55,649 bases of DNA from Chloroflexi bacterium OHK40 (GTDB lineage: Bacteria; Chloroflexota; Chloroflexia; Chloroflexales; Chloroflexaceae): the NCBI GenBank assembly GCA_004367505.1, contig SFCB01000057.1:1-55649 (forward strand), written 5' to 3'. Position numbers and translations under genes: made by a program. A model generated the notes under the pieces. That model did no database searches and was not told the origin of the DNA. It worked only from the letters and a program-made list of their open reading frames with translations. Position 1 is the first letter of the stretch; each line of letters opens with the position of its first letter. Shown piece after piece: positions 36,503-45,019 of the stretch.

Positions 36503-37558
36503 CTAGCCCAGCACCAGCTTGCCGCGCCACCTGGCGTAGATCGCGTAGTCCACAGGCACGGCCCGCCGCAGATAGACCTCAGTGAGCGGGGCACGGCTAC
36601 GACGCGCAATCAGCCGCTCGGTCACCGTCAGGGCATAGGCGTCGGAGCCGGCACCGCTCCCGTAGGTCGTCATGAAGATGGTATCGCCGGGTTGGGCCAC
36701 ATCGAGGATGGCGCAGAGGCCCGCCAGGGCCGCGCCCGAGTAGGTGTTGCCGATCTGCGGGCTGAGCATGCCTGGCGCGATCTGCGCATCGCTAAATCCC
36801 AGACGCCTGGCGACGGCCTGCGGAAACTTGGCGTTGGGCTGATGGAAGACGGCGTAGGTGAACTCCTCCGGCGCGCGGCCGAGCTCATCAAGCAGACGCC
36901 GGCCAGCGCTCTGGATCTGCTGGAAGTAGGCCGGCTCACCGGTGAAGCGATTGCCGTGCACCGGGTAGGGCCGGTCGGCGCGCCGGAAAAAGTCGGGCGT
37001 ATCGCTCACATAGGAGACGGTCCCGTCGATCGTAGCCAGCGCCTCCTCGGCGGGGCCCACCACCAGGGCAGCGGCGCCTGCCGAGGCGGTGTACTCAAGC
37101 GCATCACCCGGGCGGCCCTGGGCGGTGTCGGCGCCGATGGCGAGGGCGTACTCCTGCATCCCGCTACCTACCAGGGCCATGGCGGCGGTGAGCGCCTCGG
37201 AGCCTGCCTTGCAGGCAAACTCCCAGTCGGCGGCGCTCACCCACGGTGTTGCGCCAAGCGCCTCGGCCACGATCGTCCCAGAGGGCTTCACGCTGTAGGG
37301 GTGGCTCTCGCTGCCCACCCACACCGCGCCGAGGCGCTCGGGTGGCACCTCGGCGCGGGCCAGGGCATTGCGGGCCGCCTCGATCGCCATCGTAATCGTA
37401 TCTTCGTCGGGACCAGGCACGCTCTTGGCCTCAACCGGCACTCCGGCCTGCCCGTCAGTCCAGATCCGGGCGATCTCGGTGGCGGCGATACGATAACGAG
37501 GGATGTAGAGACCGTAGCCGATCAGGCCAACCGGTCGTGCTGGTTTCATCATGGACAT
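36503..37558 (-). CDS. Hydroxymethylglutaryl-CoA synthase, archaeal type
   Basis: Condenses acetyl-CoA and acetoacetyl-CoA to HMG-CoA for the mevalonate pathway, 351 aa, the short archaeal form. Catalytic residues are present: Glu84 (GSESHPYS), Cys116 (FACKAGSEA) and His239 (VFHQPNAKFP). The start at 37558 is chosen by homology to the usual N-terminus (VGLIGYGLYIPRYRI); no strong ribosome-binding site is visible. It sits 146 bases downstream of the HMG-CoA reductase gene, and the thiolase homologue follows closely. Confidence 0.95.
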   Translation of the reverse strand: MSMMKPARPVGLIGYGLYIPRYRIAATEIARIWTDGQAGVPVEAKSVPGPDEDTITMAIEAARNALARAEVPPERLGAVWVGSESHPYSVKPSGTIVAEALGATPWVSAADWEFACKAGSEALTAAMALVGSGMQEYALAIGADTAQGRPGDALEYTASAGAAALVVGPAEEALATIDGTVSYVSDTPDFFRRADRPYPVHGNRFTGEPAYFQQIQSAGRRLLDELGRAPEEFTYAVFHQPNAKFPQAVARRLGFSDAQIAPGMLSPQIGNTYSGAALAGLCAILDVAQPGDTIFMTTYGSGAGSDAYALTVTERLIARRSRAPLTEVYLRRAVPVDYAIYARWRGKLVLG

Positions 37559-37704
37559 GGTGCTTTCGGTAAGTGGATCCGAGAAAGGGGGGGGTCGGGA
37601 GCGGCTCGGATCAACGAGCGCCCAGCCCCCGCTGCGAGCGGAGCGGTCACGCATTGCCCGCGCCCCCGGCCCTCGCGCAGTCAGGGCGATTCCGGTAGGC
37701 ACTG

Positions 37705-38994
37705 CTACCCACGCAGCTCAGCCACGAGCTCCTCGGCGCGGGCGGGCTTGATGTTGCGCTCCTCAACCATCCGGCGCGCCACCTCGTCCACGAGCCCTCC
37801 AGCGGCACCGGCGGCCATCGCGATCTGGCGGGCGTGCAGCCCCATATGGCCCTGCTGGATGCCCTCGCAGGCGAGCGCGCGCATGGCCGCAAGGTTGCTC
37901 GCCAGGCCCGCGCAGACGGCGATCTGGGCGAGTTCACCGGCGCTCTCCACCCCGAGCAGCTTCAGAGCCGTCTGCGCGGCCGGGTGCACCTTCGTGGCCC
38001 CACCAACAATCCCGACCGCCATGGGCAGCTCCAGGCTCCCCACGAGGTTGCCCGCCTCGTCGCGCTCCCAGACACTGAGCGAGGTATACTGGCCCGAACG
38101 CGCCGCATAGGCGTGGGCGCCAGCCTCGATCGCGCGCCAGTCGTTCCCGGTGGCCACAATCACCGGATCGATCCCGTTGAGAATGCCCTTGTTGTGAGTG
38201 GTCGCACGGTACACGTCTACGGCGGCGAAGGCATAGGCCCACATGATCCCCTCGGCCACCTCCTCGCCGCTCAGCCCATCACGGGCCAGGGCCGACGGCG
38301 GTACCACGCAGCGTGCGCGAGCCAGACGTCGGTCGCTCAGGTTCGAGAGGATGCGCAGATAGACCCGGCCACCCGTGATCTGCTCGATCAGCGGGGCGAC
38401 TGCCTCGCACATCGAGTTGATCGCGTTGGCGCCCATCGCGTCGCGGCAGTCAACGATCAGATGCACGACGAGCATTGGCCCCATGGGGCTCGTGGCATGG
38501 AAGTGCACCTCCACATCGCGGGCGCCACCGCCAAGGGCTACGAGCGAGCGGCTCTGGGCGTTGGCCGTCTCGATCAACGCTTGCTTATGGCTCAGGATCG
38601 CGTGGCGCGCGCTCTGGGGAGCGGCGACACCCACTACCTGCACCTGGCCGATCATCAGCGGCTCGGTGCTGATCGCCACAAAACCACCGCCCTCGCGCAC
38701 CATGCGGGCGGCGTAGCTCGCCCCGGCGACAATCGACGGCTCCTCCACGACCATCGGGATGAGGTAGTCGCGACCATTGATGGTGAAGTTCGTCGCGATC
38801 CCGAGGGGCAGGTTGAAGGTGCCAATCACGTTCTCGATCATCTTGTCGGCACGCTCGACGCTGAGGATGCCCTGGCCTCCATGGAGGACTCGCAGGTCCT
38901 CATCGCCAAGCCCATCGAACGACTTGACCATCTGGAGTCGCTCGAAGGGGTTGAGCTGGTAGAAGCCCTGGAGTCGCGAGTTCTTCGTACCCAT
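37705..38994 (-). CDS. Hydroxymethylglutaryl-CoA reductase, class II (degradative-type)
   Basis: Interconverts HMG-CoA and mevalonate, 429 aa. The start at 38994 follows a CGGAGG site and opens with the class II N-terminus ([18 protein letters not shown]). [15 protein letters not shown] and [14 protein letters not shown] (containing the catalytic Glu) are class II signatures; [13 protein letters not shown] contains the catalytic Lys; and [11 protein letters not shown] contains the His. Class II enzymes are called degradative after Pseudomonas mevalonii, but in bacteria with HMG-CoA synthase alongside they serve isoprenoid synthesis. It is the first gene of the block; a TACAAT box lies at 39052-39057. 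Confidence 0.95.
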   Translation of the reverse strand: MGTKNSRLQGFYQLNPFERLQMVKSFDGLGDEDLRVLHGGQGILSVERADKMIENVIGTFNLPLGIATNFTINGRDYLIPMVVEEPSIVAGASYAARMVREGGGFVAISTEPLMIGQVQVVGVAAPQSARHAILSHKQALIETANAQSRSLVALGGGARDVEVHFHATSPMGPMLVVHLIVDCRDAMGANAINSMCEAVAPLIEQITGGRVYLRILSNLSDRRLARARCVVPPSALARDGLSGEEVAEGIMWAYAFAAVDVYRATTHNKGILNGIDPVIVATGNDWRAIEAGAHAYAARSGQYTSLSVWERDEAGNLVGSLELPMAVGIVGGATKVHPAAQTALKLLGVESAGELAQIAVCAGLASNLAAMRALACEGIQQGHMGLHARQIAMAAGAAGGLVDEVARRMVEERNIKPARAEELVAELRG

Positions 38995-39051
38995 ACGTCC
39001 GGCTGCGCCTCCGTTTTGTGATAGTCTGCACAAACTCAATACTCTGGAGTG

Positions 39052-39057
39052 ATTGTA
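39052..39057 (-). promoter_or_regulatory. TACAAT box upstream of the HMG-CoA reductase gene
   Basis: The box lies 57 bases before the ATG at 38994. A TTGACA at 39091-39096 is too far away (33 bases) to be its -35 element. Confidence 0.35.
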
Positions 39058-39230
39058 CCATCGTCTCGCTTTCAGAAGCCTCAAAAAGACTGTCAAAACC
39101 TATCATGACCCTCTCCGAGCCTTTCAACTGCATAGACGTACGACGGGCAGGCGTAGGTGCACGGCGGGGGTGAGCGCAAGGGGAGATCGCCGCGTTTCGT
39201 GGAGGGACAGAGCCCCCGGCGGTGCCGTGG

Positions 39231-39236
39231 TACAAT
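39231..39236 (+). promoter_or_regulatory. TACAAT box seven bases before a lipoprotein gene
   Basis: TACAAT is followed by GGCCGCC and the ATG at 39244, another case of a -10 box almost touching the start codon. Confidence 0.45.
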
Positions 39237-39243
39237 GGCCGCC

Positions 39244-39957
39244 ATGCGCGCACTGCTCCTGATCGTTGTGATGCTCGCCCTGGGCGCCTGTACCAGCCAA
39301 CCCGCTCCGGCGGCAACCCGGATCCCGGCCCCGACTGTCCCGGCGGTCGGCGAGCTGCTGGCCGGGCCACGAGCCGGGCCGGTGAGCACTGTTGGCTACC
39401 TCTACCTGACATCCGATGGGGCCGCCCTGGTAGGCGGGCTCAGCTACGCCACCGCCGATCCGCCCGAGCCGCTCGGCGCGGGCCTCTGGCTCGGCGAACT
39501 CCAACAGCTTCCCGCAGAACCGCCGCTCACGCAGGCCGGTGATCGCCGCTTCGGCCTTGCGCTGGCCCACGGCACCCTGGAGGGGCCAGGCGCCTACGGG
39601 CCCGGGGGCGCGTACCGCTACCGGCTGGCTGCCCCGGTCATCGAGTCGCTCGGTGTTCGCGAACTCAGCATCCCCCTGCTACTCGCCAATACCGAACTCT
39701 ACGAAGGCCAGCCGGTACGCCTGGAGGGCCAGTTGCTCAGTGGCCCCGACGCCGCCCTACTTGTCGAGCGGCTCGGTTCTGGCGGCGTGCCCGATGACAC
39801 GGCGCTGCAGGTGAAGCTGGCCGGCCCCATCGCCGACCAGGCACTGACAGCCGGGCTGCGGCAGGCCGGCGCCCCCGGCGTACGCTTCGGGCCGGTCGCT
39901 GTGACCGGCCTCTGGCGGGCCGGGCGCCTCTACCCGCTTGCGGTTGTCGCGCGTTAA
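39244..39957 (+). CDS. Secreted lipoprotein of unknown function
   Basis: A 237-aa lipoprotein whose signal ends at LALGAC (Cys17), followed by a PAPAATRIPAPTVP linker. The mature part of about 200 residues has repeated beta-strand patterns, including VGYLYLTSDGAALVGGLSY near residues 47-65 and VTGLWRAGRLYPLAVV at the end, which recalls OB-like strands. It is divergent from the mevalonate block. The family is not recognised; no catalytic motif is visible. Confidence 0.75.
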   Translation: MRALLLIVVMLALGACTSQPAPAATRIPAPTVPAVGELLAGPRAGPVSTVGYLYLTSDGAALVGGLSYATADPPEPLGAGLWLGELQQLPAEPPLTQAGDRRFGLALAHGTLEGPGAYGPGGAYRYRLAAPVIESLGVRELSIPLLLANTELYEGQPVRLEGQLLSGPDAALLVERLGSGGVPDDTALQVKLAGPIADQALTAGLRQAGAPGVRFGPVAVTGLWRAGRLYPLAVVAR

Positions 39958-40082
39958 CTGGAACCACCGATCCCGCCCGCCCCCTCGAGGCTTGCTTTAG
40001 TACCTCCGCCCCACACTCCCCCCTGCCCCCACTTGCCCGCCGACAGGACCATGCGCCACTAGGCACACACCCTGGCCCGAGC

Positions 40083-40088
40083 TACAAT
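40083..40088 (+). promoter_or_regulatory. TACAAT box upstream of the secreted metallopeptidase gene
   Basis: The box lies 86 bases before the ATG at 40175, with a GAGGAA site in front of the start codon. No good -35 match was found. Confidence 0.3.
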
Positions 40089-40174
40089 CCAGCCACAACT
40101 GAAAACCACTGCGGGAATCTGCCCGCGGATGGCTGTTCCCCCTCACCACCACTGCATCGCACCCGAGGAACACC

Positions 40175-41959
40175 ATGCGCGCTGTTGCCGTTGCCTACGG
40201 CCTTGCCGCCGTGATTCTGCTTGCTATGTTTCCCCTTGCCGGCATAGCCGCCCCGACGTCCGAACCTGAGCCCCTGCTCCACGAGGATGCACTTATTCCC
40301 CCACCGCCCGGCCCGGGCATCCTGGCGGGCGCCAGCGACGGGCGCGGCCCGAGCCAGTTTCTGGCCGGGAGCGTCGCAGTGCGGCTGGTGCTTCCCGAAA
40401 GTGACGGCAGCATCGACCACTCAAGCGAAGACTGGAGCCCCGCCCAGATCGAGGCGGTGCGCCAGGAGGTGCAGGCGGGCCTGGACTGGTGGAGCGCCAG
40501 GTTGCCACTGGCCCACCTGCGCTTCGAACTGCGGGTAGAGGTCGTCCCCATCCCCTATGAGCCGATCAACTACGGGCTTAGCCAGGAAGGCCGCTGGATC
40601 GGCGCGGCCCTTACCCGGCTCGGCTACAGCGGCGCGAGCTACTTCGACCAGGCCTACGCCGCCGCCGAGGCTCTACGGGCCGAGCGGGGCACCGACTGGG
40701 CGACAACCATCTTTGTTGCCAATAGCGCCAATCACCCCACTGGCACCTTTATCGATGGCCGCTTCGCCTACGCCTATCTCAACGGGCCTTTTGTCGTGAT
40801 GACCTCCGACAGCGGCGCCTACGGCCAGCACAACCTGGACCTCGTGACGGCCCACGAGCTGGGCCATACCTTTGGCGCCCTGGACCAGTACGCCAGCGCG
40901 CGGATCAGCTGCGATCGGCGCAGCGGCTACCTGGACACACCCACGACCAACAGCCAGTATGGCGGCTGTGGCACACGCAACCCGAGCATTATGCTGGAGC
41001 CGATCGCCGCCTTTGCAGCGGGCCAGGTGGACACTGCGGCCCTGCACCAGCTTGGCTACCGCGATAGCGACGGCGACAGCCTGATCGACCCACTCGACAC
41101 CGCACCCACAATCGAGATCCGCGAGAGCACCCTCGCCTCAGCCACAGGCAGGCCGGTGCTTCAGGGCAGCGCGCAGGACAGCGCCTTTCCCTCGCCGTAC
41201 CACCAGGATGTCTCGATCAACCACATCCGCGCCGTCGAGTTCCGGGTTGATGGGGGTCTCTGGCTTCCCGCTGACGCGGTCGATGGCAACTTCGACGAGC
41301 GCGCCGAACAGTTTAGCGCCGAGTTGCCGCTCTACGACGGGCGCTACACCGTGGAACTGCGGGCGATCAACAGCGCCGGAGTGGCCTCCACGCCCGTTAC
41401 CCGGGAGCTCAACGTCACCTGGATTGGCCCTCAGCCCGCCTACCGGGTGAGCGCCCCGGAGGCAGTCGCCCAACCCCAGGTGGCCCTGCAACTCGATGCG
41501 CCGGCTGCCACCCAGGGGGTCCAGGTGAGCGAGGAAGCCAGCTTTGCGGGCGCCGAATGGCAACCGCTGAGCCCGACCCTGAACGTGGCCCTGGAAGGGG
41601 CGGACGGCCCCCGGACAATCTACGTGCGCTTCCGCGACCAGTTCGGGCTCATCTCGCTGCCCTACGTCGTTGAGACCACCCTGGACACACGGCCACCCCG
41701 GGGGCGCGTGATGCGCGACCCCCACGACGCGGCGCGCCTGCTGCTGGAGGCCCGCGACGAAGGCAGTGCCGTCACGGCGGTGCAGATCGAGCCCCAGGGT
41801 CTCCCCCCCCTCCAGTTCCCCTTCACGCCAGCCGTCGAGCTCGCCGATCTCCCCGCCGGGCCACTGACCGTGCGCTTCCGCGACGCCGCCGGCAACCTCT
41901 CACCCGCCTACGTCCCGGCAAATGGCTATGAAGTCGCCATGCCCATGCTCACACGCTAA
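40175..41959 (+). CDS. Secreted zinc metallopeptidase-like protein (HExxHxxGxxD)
   Basis: A 594-aa exported protein. A signal peptide ends near residue 26 (LAGIAA). The zinc motif HELGHTFGALD is at residues 227-237, with Asp as the third ligand, as in snapalysin-like and M6-like peptidases. NPSIMLEP, about 40 residues later, resembles a Met-turn. A calcium-binding-like DSDGDSLIDPLDT follows near residue 300. The remaining 270 residues form two or three Ig-like beta domains. Cysteines in RISCDRR and YGGCGTR may pair. A hairpin terminator lies at 42016-42045. The exact peptidase family cannot be set by eye. Confidence 0.78.
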   Translation: MRAVAVAYGLAAVILLAMFPLAGIAAPTSEPEPLLHEDALIPPPPGPGILAGASDGRGPSQFLAGSVAVRLVLPESDGSIDHSSEDWSPAQIEAVRQEVQAGLDWWSARLPLAHLRFELRVEVVPIPYEPINYGLSQEGRWIGAALTRLGYSGASYFDQAYAAAEALRAERGTDWATTIFVANSANHPTGTFIDGRFAYAYLNGPFVVMTSDSGAYGQHNLDLVTAHELGHTFGALDQYASARISCDRRSGYLDTPTTNSQYGGCGTRNPSIMLEPIAAFAAGQVDTAALHQLGYRDSDGDSLIDPLDTAPTIEIRESTLASATGRPVLQGSAQDSAFPSPYHQDVSINHIRAVEFRVDGGLWLPADAVDGNFDERAEQFSAELPLYDGRYTVELRAINSAGVASTPVTRELNVTWIGPQPAYRVSAPEAVAQPQVALQLDAPAATQGVQVSEEASFAGAEWQPLSPTLNVALEGADGPRTIYVRFRDQFGLISLPYVVETTLDTRPPRGRVMRDPHDAARLLLEARDEGSAVTAVQIEPQGLPPLQFPFTPAVELADLPAGPLTVRFRDAAGNLSPAYVPANGYEVAMPMLTR

Positions 41960-42015
41960 GCGTAGAGCGCCGCTGGGCCAGCCACCCACCTGCCGGCACA
42001 GCACTTGCGTACACC

Positions 42016-42045
42016 GACGACCAGCATGAGCGTGCTGGTCGTCGA
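42016..42045 (+). terminator. Hairpin terminator after the metallopeptidase gene
   Basis: Twelve-base arms CGACGACCAGCA and TGCTGGTCGTCG pair perfectly around a six-base loop, 56 bases after the stop codon. There is no T run, so a role as a pure intrinsic terminator is not certain. Confidence 0.65.
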
Positions 42046-42205
42046 ACATCTGGGACGGCTGTTGCACGGATGCAAGGCCCGCATCTGGCGGACGGATCGT
42101 GATTGCCGGCACCACGACACCGTGGCACAATACCAGATTGCAGGGCATGCAACGACTCTTCCCGAGGGAGCACTCCTCCCAGCGGGGGATTTTCTGGGCA
42201 ATTCC

Positions 42206-42233
42206 TTGACAAAGGATGGACACATGGTACGCT
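42206..42233 (+). promoter_or_regulatory. Candidate promoter of the pterin cluster
   Basis: A perfect TTGACA (42206-42211) is followed after 16 bases by TACGCT (42228-42233), a weak -10 match. The -10 lies inside a palindrome CACATGG-TACGCT-CCATGTG (42221-42240), which could be an operator. Confidence 0.45.
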
Positions 42234-42240
42234 CCATGTG

Positions 42241-42288
42241 GCAGGTGATTGCAGCTGCACAAAAATGCACAAGCTGCATGTGGCACCT
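42241..42288 (+). promoter_or_regulatory. Candidate structured leader before the PTPS gene
   Basis: CAGGTG (42242-42247) can pair with CACCTG (42284-42289), and GCAGCT (42251-42256) with AGCTGC (42272-42277). The loop holds a direct repeat TGCACAA...TGCACAA. The structure ends next to the AAGGA ribosome-binding site, so it could control translation. No known riboswitch class was recognised. Confidence 0.4.
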
Positions 42289-42299
42289 GAAAGGAACCC

Positions 42300-43175
42300 A
42301 TGATGGTAACGGCAACACGACGCTTTGAGTTCTCGGCGGCTCACCGCTACTGGCGGGACGACTGGAGCACCGAAGAGAACGAGCGGGTCTTTGGCCGCTG
42401 CACCCGACCCTACGGCCACGGACACAACTACACGCTCGATGTGACGATCACCGGCCAGCTCGACCCCCGCACCGGCATGATCCTCAACATGCGCGAACTC
42501 AAGGCTATTGTCAGCGAGGTACTAGAGGAATTTGATCACAAGCATCTGAATGAAGACACCCCCTACTTCCGGGCGCTGATTCCCACGACTGAGAACATCG
42601 TGCGCGTGCTCTGGGGACTGATCGCGCCGCGTCTGCCCACAGGAGTACGTTTGGCGCGGCTACGGCTCTACGAGACGAACGACCTCTGGGCGGAGTACGA
42701 CGGCGCCGACGAGGCCACGTTCGCGCGGGCCTATAGCTTCTCGGCGGCCCATCGGCTGCACGCGCCGGCCCTCACCGATGCGGAGAACCAGGCGCTCTAC
42801 GGCCCGTGTAACAATCCAAACGGCCACGGACACAATTACACCGTGGAGGTGAGCGTGGCCGGACCGATCGACGCGGAGAGCGGCATGGTGATCGCCATGC
42901 CGGACCTCGACGCAACCGTGCGCGCCGTGCTCGACAGGCTTGATTACCATCACCTGGATCGCGAGATCCCCGCCTTCGCCGAGCGCCCATCGACGGGCGA
43001 GCACATCATCGTCTATCTCTGGGACGAGCTCGCCCCACGGCTCGAGGGGCGCCTGCGCCACCTCAAGCTCTGGGAGACGGGCAGGAATATGTTTGAGTAT
43101 ACGGGCCCTGCCACCGTGGTTACGGGCCGCAGCGAACGAACGGACATCCATCATGGCACCCACGACTACCCATAA
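42300..43175 (+). CDS. Tandem 6-pyruvoyl-tetrahydropterin synthase/QueD-family fusion protein
   Basis: A 291-aa protein made of two complete PTPS/QueD-type domains (about 1-137 and 141-280), twice the usual single-domain length. In both, the zinc histidines are present: His15, His40 and His42 in the first; His151, His176 and His178 in the second. So is the catalytic cysteine (Cys34 and Cys170). PTPS converts dihydroneopterin triphosphate to 6-pyruvoyl-tetrahydropterin; QueD makes 6-carboxy-tetrahydropterin. The second ATG (42303) is better spaced from the AAGGA site. The folE gene downstream overlaps by 23 bases. The SDR gene nearby favours a biopterin role over queuosine. Confidence 0.9.
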   Translation: MMVTATRRFEFSAAHRYWRDDWSTEENERVFGRCTRPYGHGHNYTLDVTITGQLDPRTGMILNMRELKAIVSEVLEEFDHKHLNEDTPYFRALIPTTENIVRVLWGLIAPRLPTGVRLARLRLYETNDLWAEYDGADEATFARAYSFSAAHRLHAPALTDAENQALYGPCNNPNGHGHNYTVEVSVAGPIDAESGMVIAMPDLDATVRAVLDRLDYHHLDREIPAFAERPSTGEHIIVYLWDELAPRLEGRLRHLKLWETGRNMFEYTGPATVVTGRSERTDIHHGTHDYP

Positions 43176-43848
43176 CGGCAACGGCCGGCACCTCAACGCC
43201 CGCGAGTTCGACGATCACGACTTCGAGACGCTGATCGTCCCGGGCCGGGGCAAACTCGAGGGCGTGAGCTACAGCTCCGACCCACGGATCGAAGCAGCAG
43301 TGCGCGAAATTCTGGTGGGTATCGGCGAGCAGCCCGATCGTGAGGGGCTGCAGAAGACGCCATCCCGGGTGGCCAGGATGTACGCCGAGTTGACCGCTGG
43401 CTATCACGTCGACCCCGATGCATTGATCAATGACGCGATCTTCAGCGTGGACTACGACGAGATGGTGCTGGTGAAGCAGATCGACTTCTACAGCCTGTGT
43501 GAGCACCACATGCTACCTTTTATGGGCCAGGTGCATGTGGCCTACATCCCCGACGGCAAAGTCGTGGGGCTGAGCAAGATCCCACGGATCGTCGAGATGT
43601 TCGCACGGCGCCTACAGGTGCAAGAGCGCATGACGGTGCAGATCGCCGACTTCATCAACGAGCATCTGGAGCCTGCCGGCGTGGCCGTCGTGGCCGAAGG
43701 GGTGCATATGTGCTCGGTGATGCGTGGCGTGAAGAAGGCCAATGCCAGTATGGTTACGTCGGCGATGCGTGGTGTTTTCCGGGACGATCCGAAGACACGC
43801 GCCGAGTTTATGGCCCACGTGGGCCGTGCCCGCACCTATGAGGGATGA
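43153..43848 (+). CDS. folE: GTP cyclohydrolase I
   Basis: Converts GTP to dihydroneopterin triphosphate, the first step to folate and biopterin, 231 aa. Zinc ligands Cys116 and His119 (LCEHHMLPF) and Cys187 ([10 protein letters not shown]) are present. Also seen are the QERMT motif and a complete C-terminal core. The first 40 residues extend beyond the conserved core. The start at 43153 lies inside the preceding gene, which indicates translational coupling. It supplies the substrate for the upstream PTPS-type protein. Confidence 0.96.
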   Translation: MAPTTTHNGNGRHLNAREFDDHDFETLIVPGRGKLEGVSYSSDPRIEAAVREILVGIGEQPDREGLQKTPSRVARMYAELTAGYHVDPDALINDAIFSVDYDEMVLVKQIDFYSLCEHHMLPFMGQVHVAYIPDGKVVGLSKIPRIVEMFARRLQVQERMTVQIADFINEHLEPAGVAVVAEGVHMCSVMRGVKKANASMVTSAMRGVFRDDPKTRAEFMAHVGRARTYEG

Positions 43849-43916
43849 GGCTGGCTTAGGAGGCTGGCCGCGCCAGCGTGTGACCACGTAGTCCACGAGG
43901 AGCGCGAAGGCCGGGC

Positions 43917-44066
43917 GTGAGTGCCCTCTTCGTGGACCTCGTGGGCTATCTGCACAGCGGCCAGGGATTGGCGCTCCCCGGGCAGCACCGCGACAATACG
44001 CCCTGGAAGCGCGTGGACGAGAGCGGGGCCCGAAACCAGCACATGCACGCGCCGGGGAGGAGCTAG
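43917..44066 (+). CDS. Small putative gene in the pterin cluster
   Basis: A GTG-initiated frame of 49 codons lies between folE and the SDR gene. AAGG sits six bases before the GTG. About nine in ten codons end in G or C, like real genes here, while the in-frame codons upstream of the GTG do not. The stop is four bases before the SDR start. The product is polar and begins VSALFVDLVGYLHSGQG, then turns rich in Arg, His and Asn. It matches no family I know. It may be a real small protein or a degraded end of a larger one. Confidence 0.42.
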   Translation: MSALFVDLVGYLHSGQGLALPGQHRDNTPWKRVDESGARNQHMHAPGRS

Positions 44067-44070
44067 AGCC

Positions 44071-44769
44071 ATGCGAACGGTCCTGATCACCGGGGCGAGC
44101 CGGGGCATTGGCCGCGCCACCGCGCTGGCCCTGGCGGCTCCAGGAAAGCGGCTGGTGCTGGCGGCGCGCACCGCCGAGGCGCTGGAGGAGGTGGCCGCTG
44201 CCGTGCGTGCGCGTGGCGCCGAGGCCGAAGCCGTGCCATGCCACGTCACGGCGGAGCCACACGTGCGTCGCCTCACCACGATGGCTGCAGCGGCCACCGG
44301 GCAGATCGATCTGGTAATCCACAGCGTTGGGGGCGCTCTGGTAGCACCCTTCGATCGGATCGACCTTGGGGACTGGGAGGAAGCGCTCCGCTCGCAGCTT
44401 ACCAGCCTCTTTCTGGTATGCAAACATAGTGTGCCACACATGAGCGCCGGCGGGCTGCTGGTGGGGATCGCCTCGGTAGCCGCTCGGCAGGCCTTCCCAG
44501 GATGGGCAGCCTACAGCGCGGCCAAACACGGTGTGCTGGGCTTTCTTGCCGCCATCCGCGAGGAGCTACGGCCACGAGGCATTCGCGTGACGGCCGTACT
44601 GCCTGCCGCCACCGACACCGCCCTGTGGGACAAGGTGCCAGGAAGCTGGGATCGCAGGGCCATGCTCCGGCCCGAGGAGGTTGCGACGGCGATCGCCAAT
44701 CTCGCTGACTACCCAGCCCATGTGGCGGTTGAAGAGCTCACTGTAGGCCACGTGGCAGGGCGACTGTAG
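44071..44769 (+). CDS. Short-chain dehydrogenase/reductase (candidate sepiapterin-reductase-like)
   Basis: An NAD(P)-dependent oxidoreductase of the classical SDR family, 232 aa. The cofactor motif TGASRGIG is at residues 7-14, the catalytic Ser135 lies in GIASVA and Tyr148/Lys152 in YSAAK. Arg at position 11 and AARTAEAL after strand 2 favour NADPH. A GGGGAGGAG site precedes the start. In the biopterin pathway an SDR (sepiapterin reductase) acts after PTPS. The location downstream of PTPS and folE therefore suggests that role, but the SDR family is broad and this is inference. Confidence 0.88.
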   Translation: MRTVLITGASRGIGRATALALAAPGKRLVLAARTAEALEEVAAAVRARGAEAEAVPCHVTAEPHVRRLTTMAAAATGQIDLVIHSVGGALVAPFDRIDLGDWEEALRSQLTSLFLVCKHSVPHMSAGGLLVGIASVAARQAFPGWAAYSAAKHGVLGFLAAIREELRPRGIRVTAVLPAATDTALWDKVPGSWDRRAMLRPEEVATAIANLADYPAHVAVEELTVGHVAGRL

Positions 44770-45019
44770 GGGTGTGCCGGATGGTCCTGCGCTCCTCTTC
44801 CTTGTCCCCGCACCTCTGGCGGGCTGGCAGACCGGGTGAGACGCCATACCCTGAGTGTAGCCAGGTCTCGCTGTGGCAACGGACATCCACTATACTCCGC
44901 CTGGCGTTCGCGCAGGCGTGGCCAACGCTGCCCGCGCCATCCGGCACCGCCACAGAGCCGAAGACTCGAGGATCAGCCTTGCACGTGGCCGCGAACGGGC
45001 TGATCGTACGGAGCCAGGC

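Larger units (their letters stand above)
41960..42299. other. Regulatory intergenic region before the pterin cluster
   Basis: These 340 bases hold the terminator of the metallopeptidase gene (42016-42045), a candidate promoter at 42206-42233, and a set of inverted and direct repeats at 42221-42287. No gene is called; the short frames here have no coding character. Confidence 0.55.

Noticed and set aside
36419-38110. Plus-strand open frame of 563 codons
   Set aside because: It covers the antisense of HMG-CoA synthase and part of HMG-CoA reductase and shows no motif.
37834-39021. Plus-strand open frame of 395 codons
   Set aside because: Antisense to HMG-CoA reductase, which has all its catalytic motifs.
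42005-42328. Plus-strand frame of 107 codons before the PTPS gene
   Set aside because: It runs through a terminator hairpin and the promoter repeats, and its codon use is unlike the neighbours.
43612-44529. Minus-strand frame of 305 codons opposite folE and the SDR gene
   Set aside because: Both plus-strand genes have complete motifs; the minus-strand product is Arg/Gly-rich with none.
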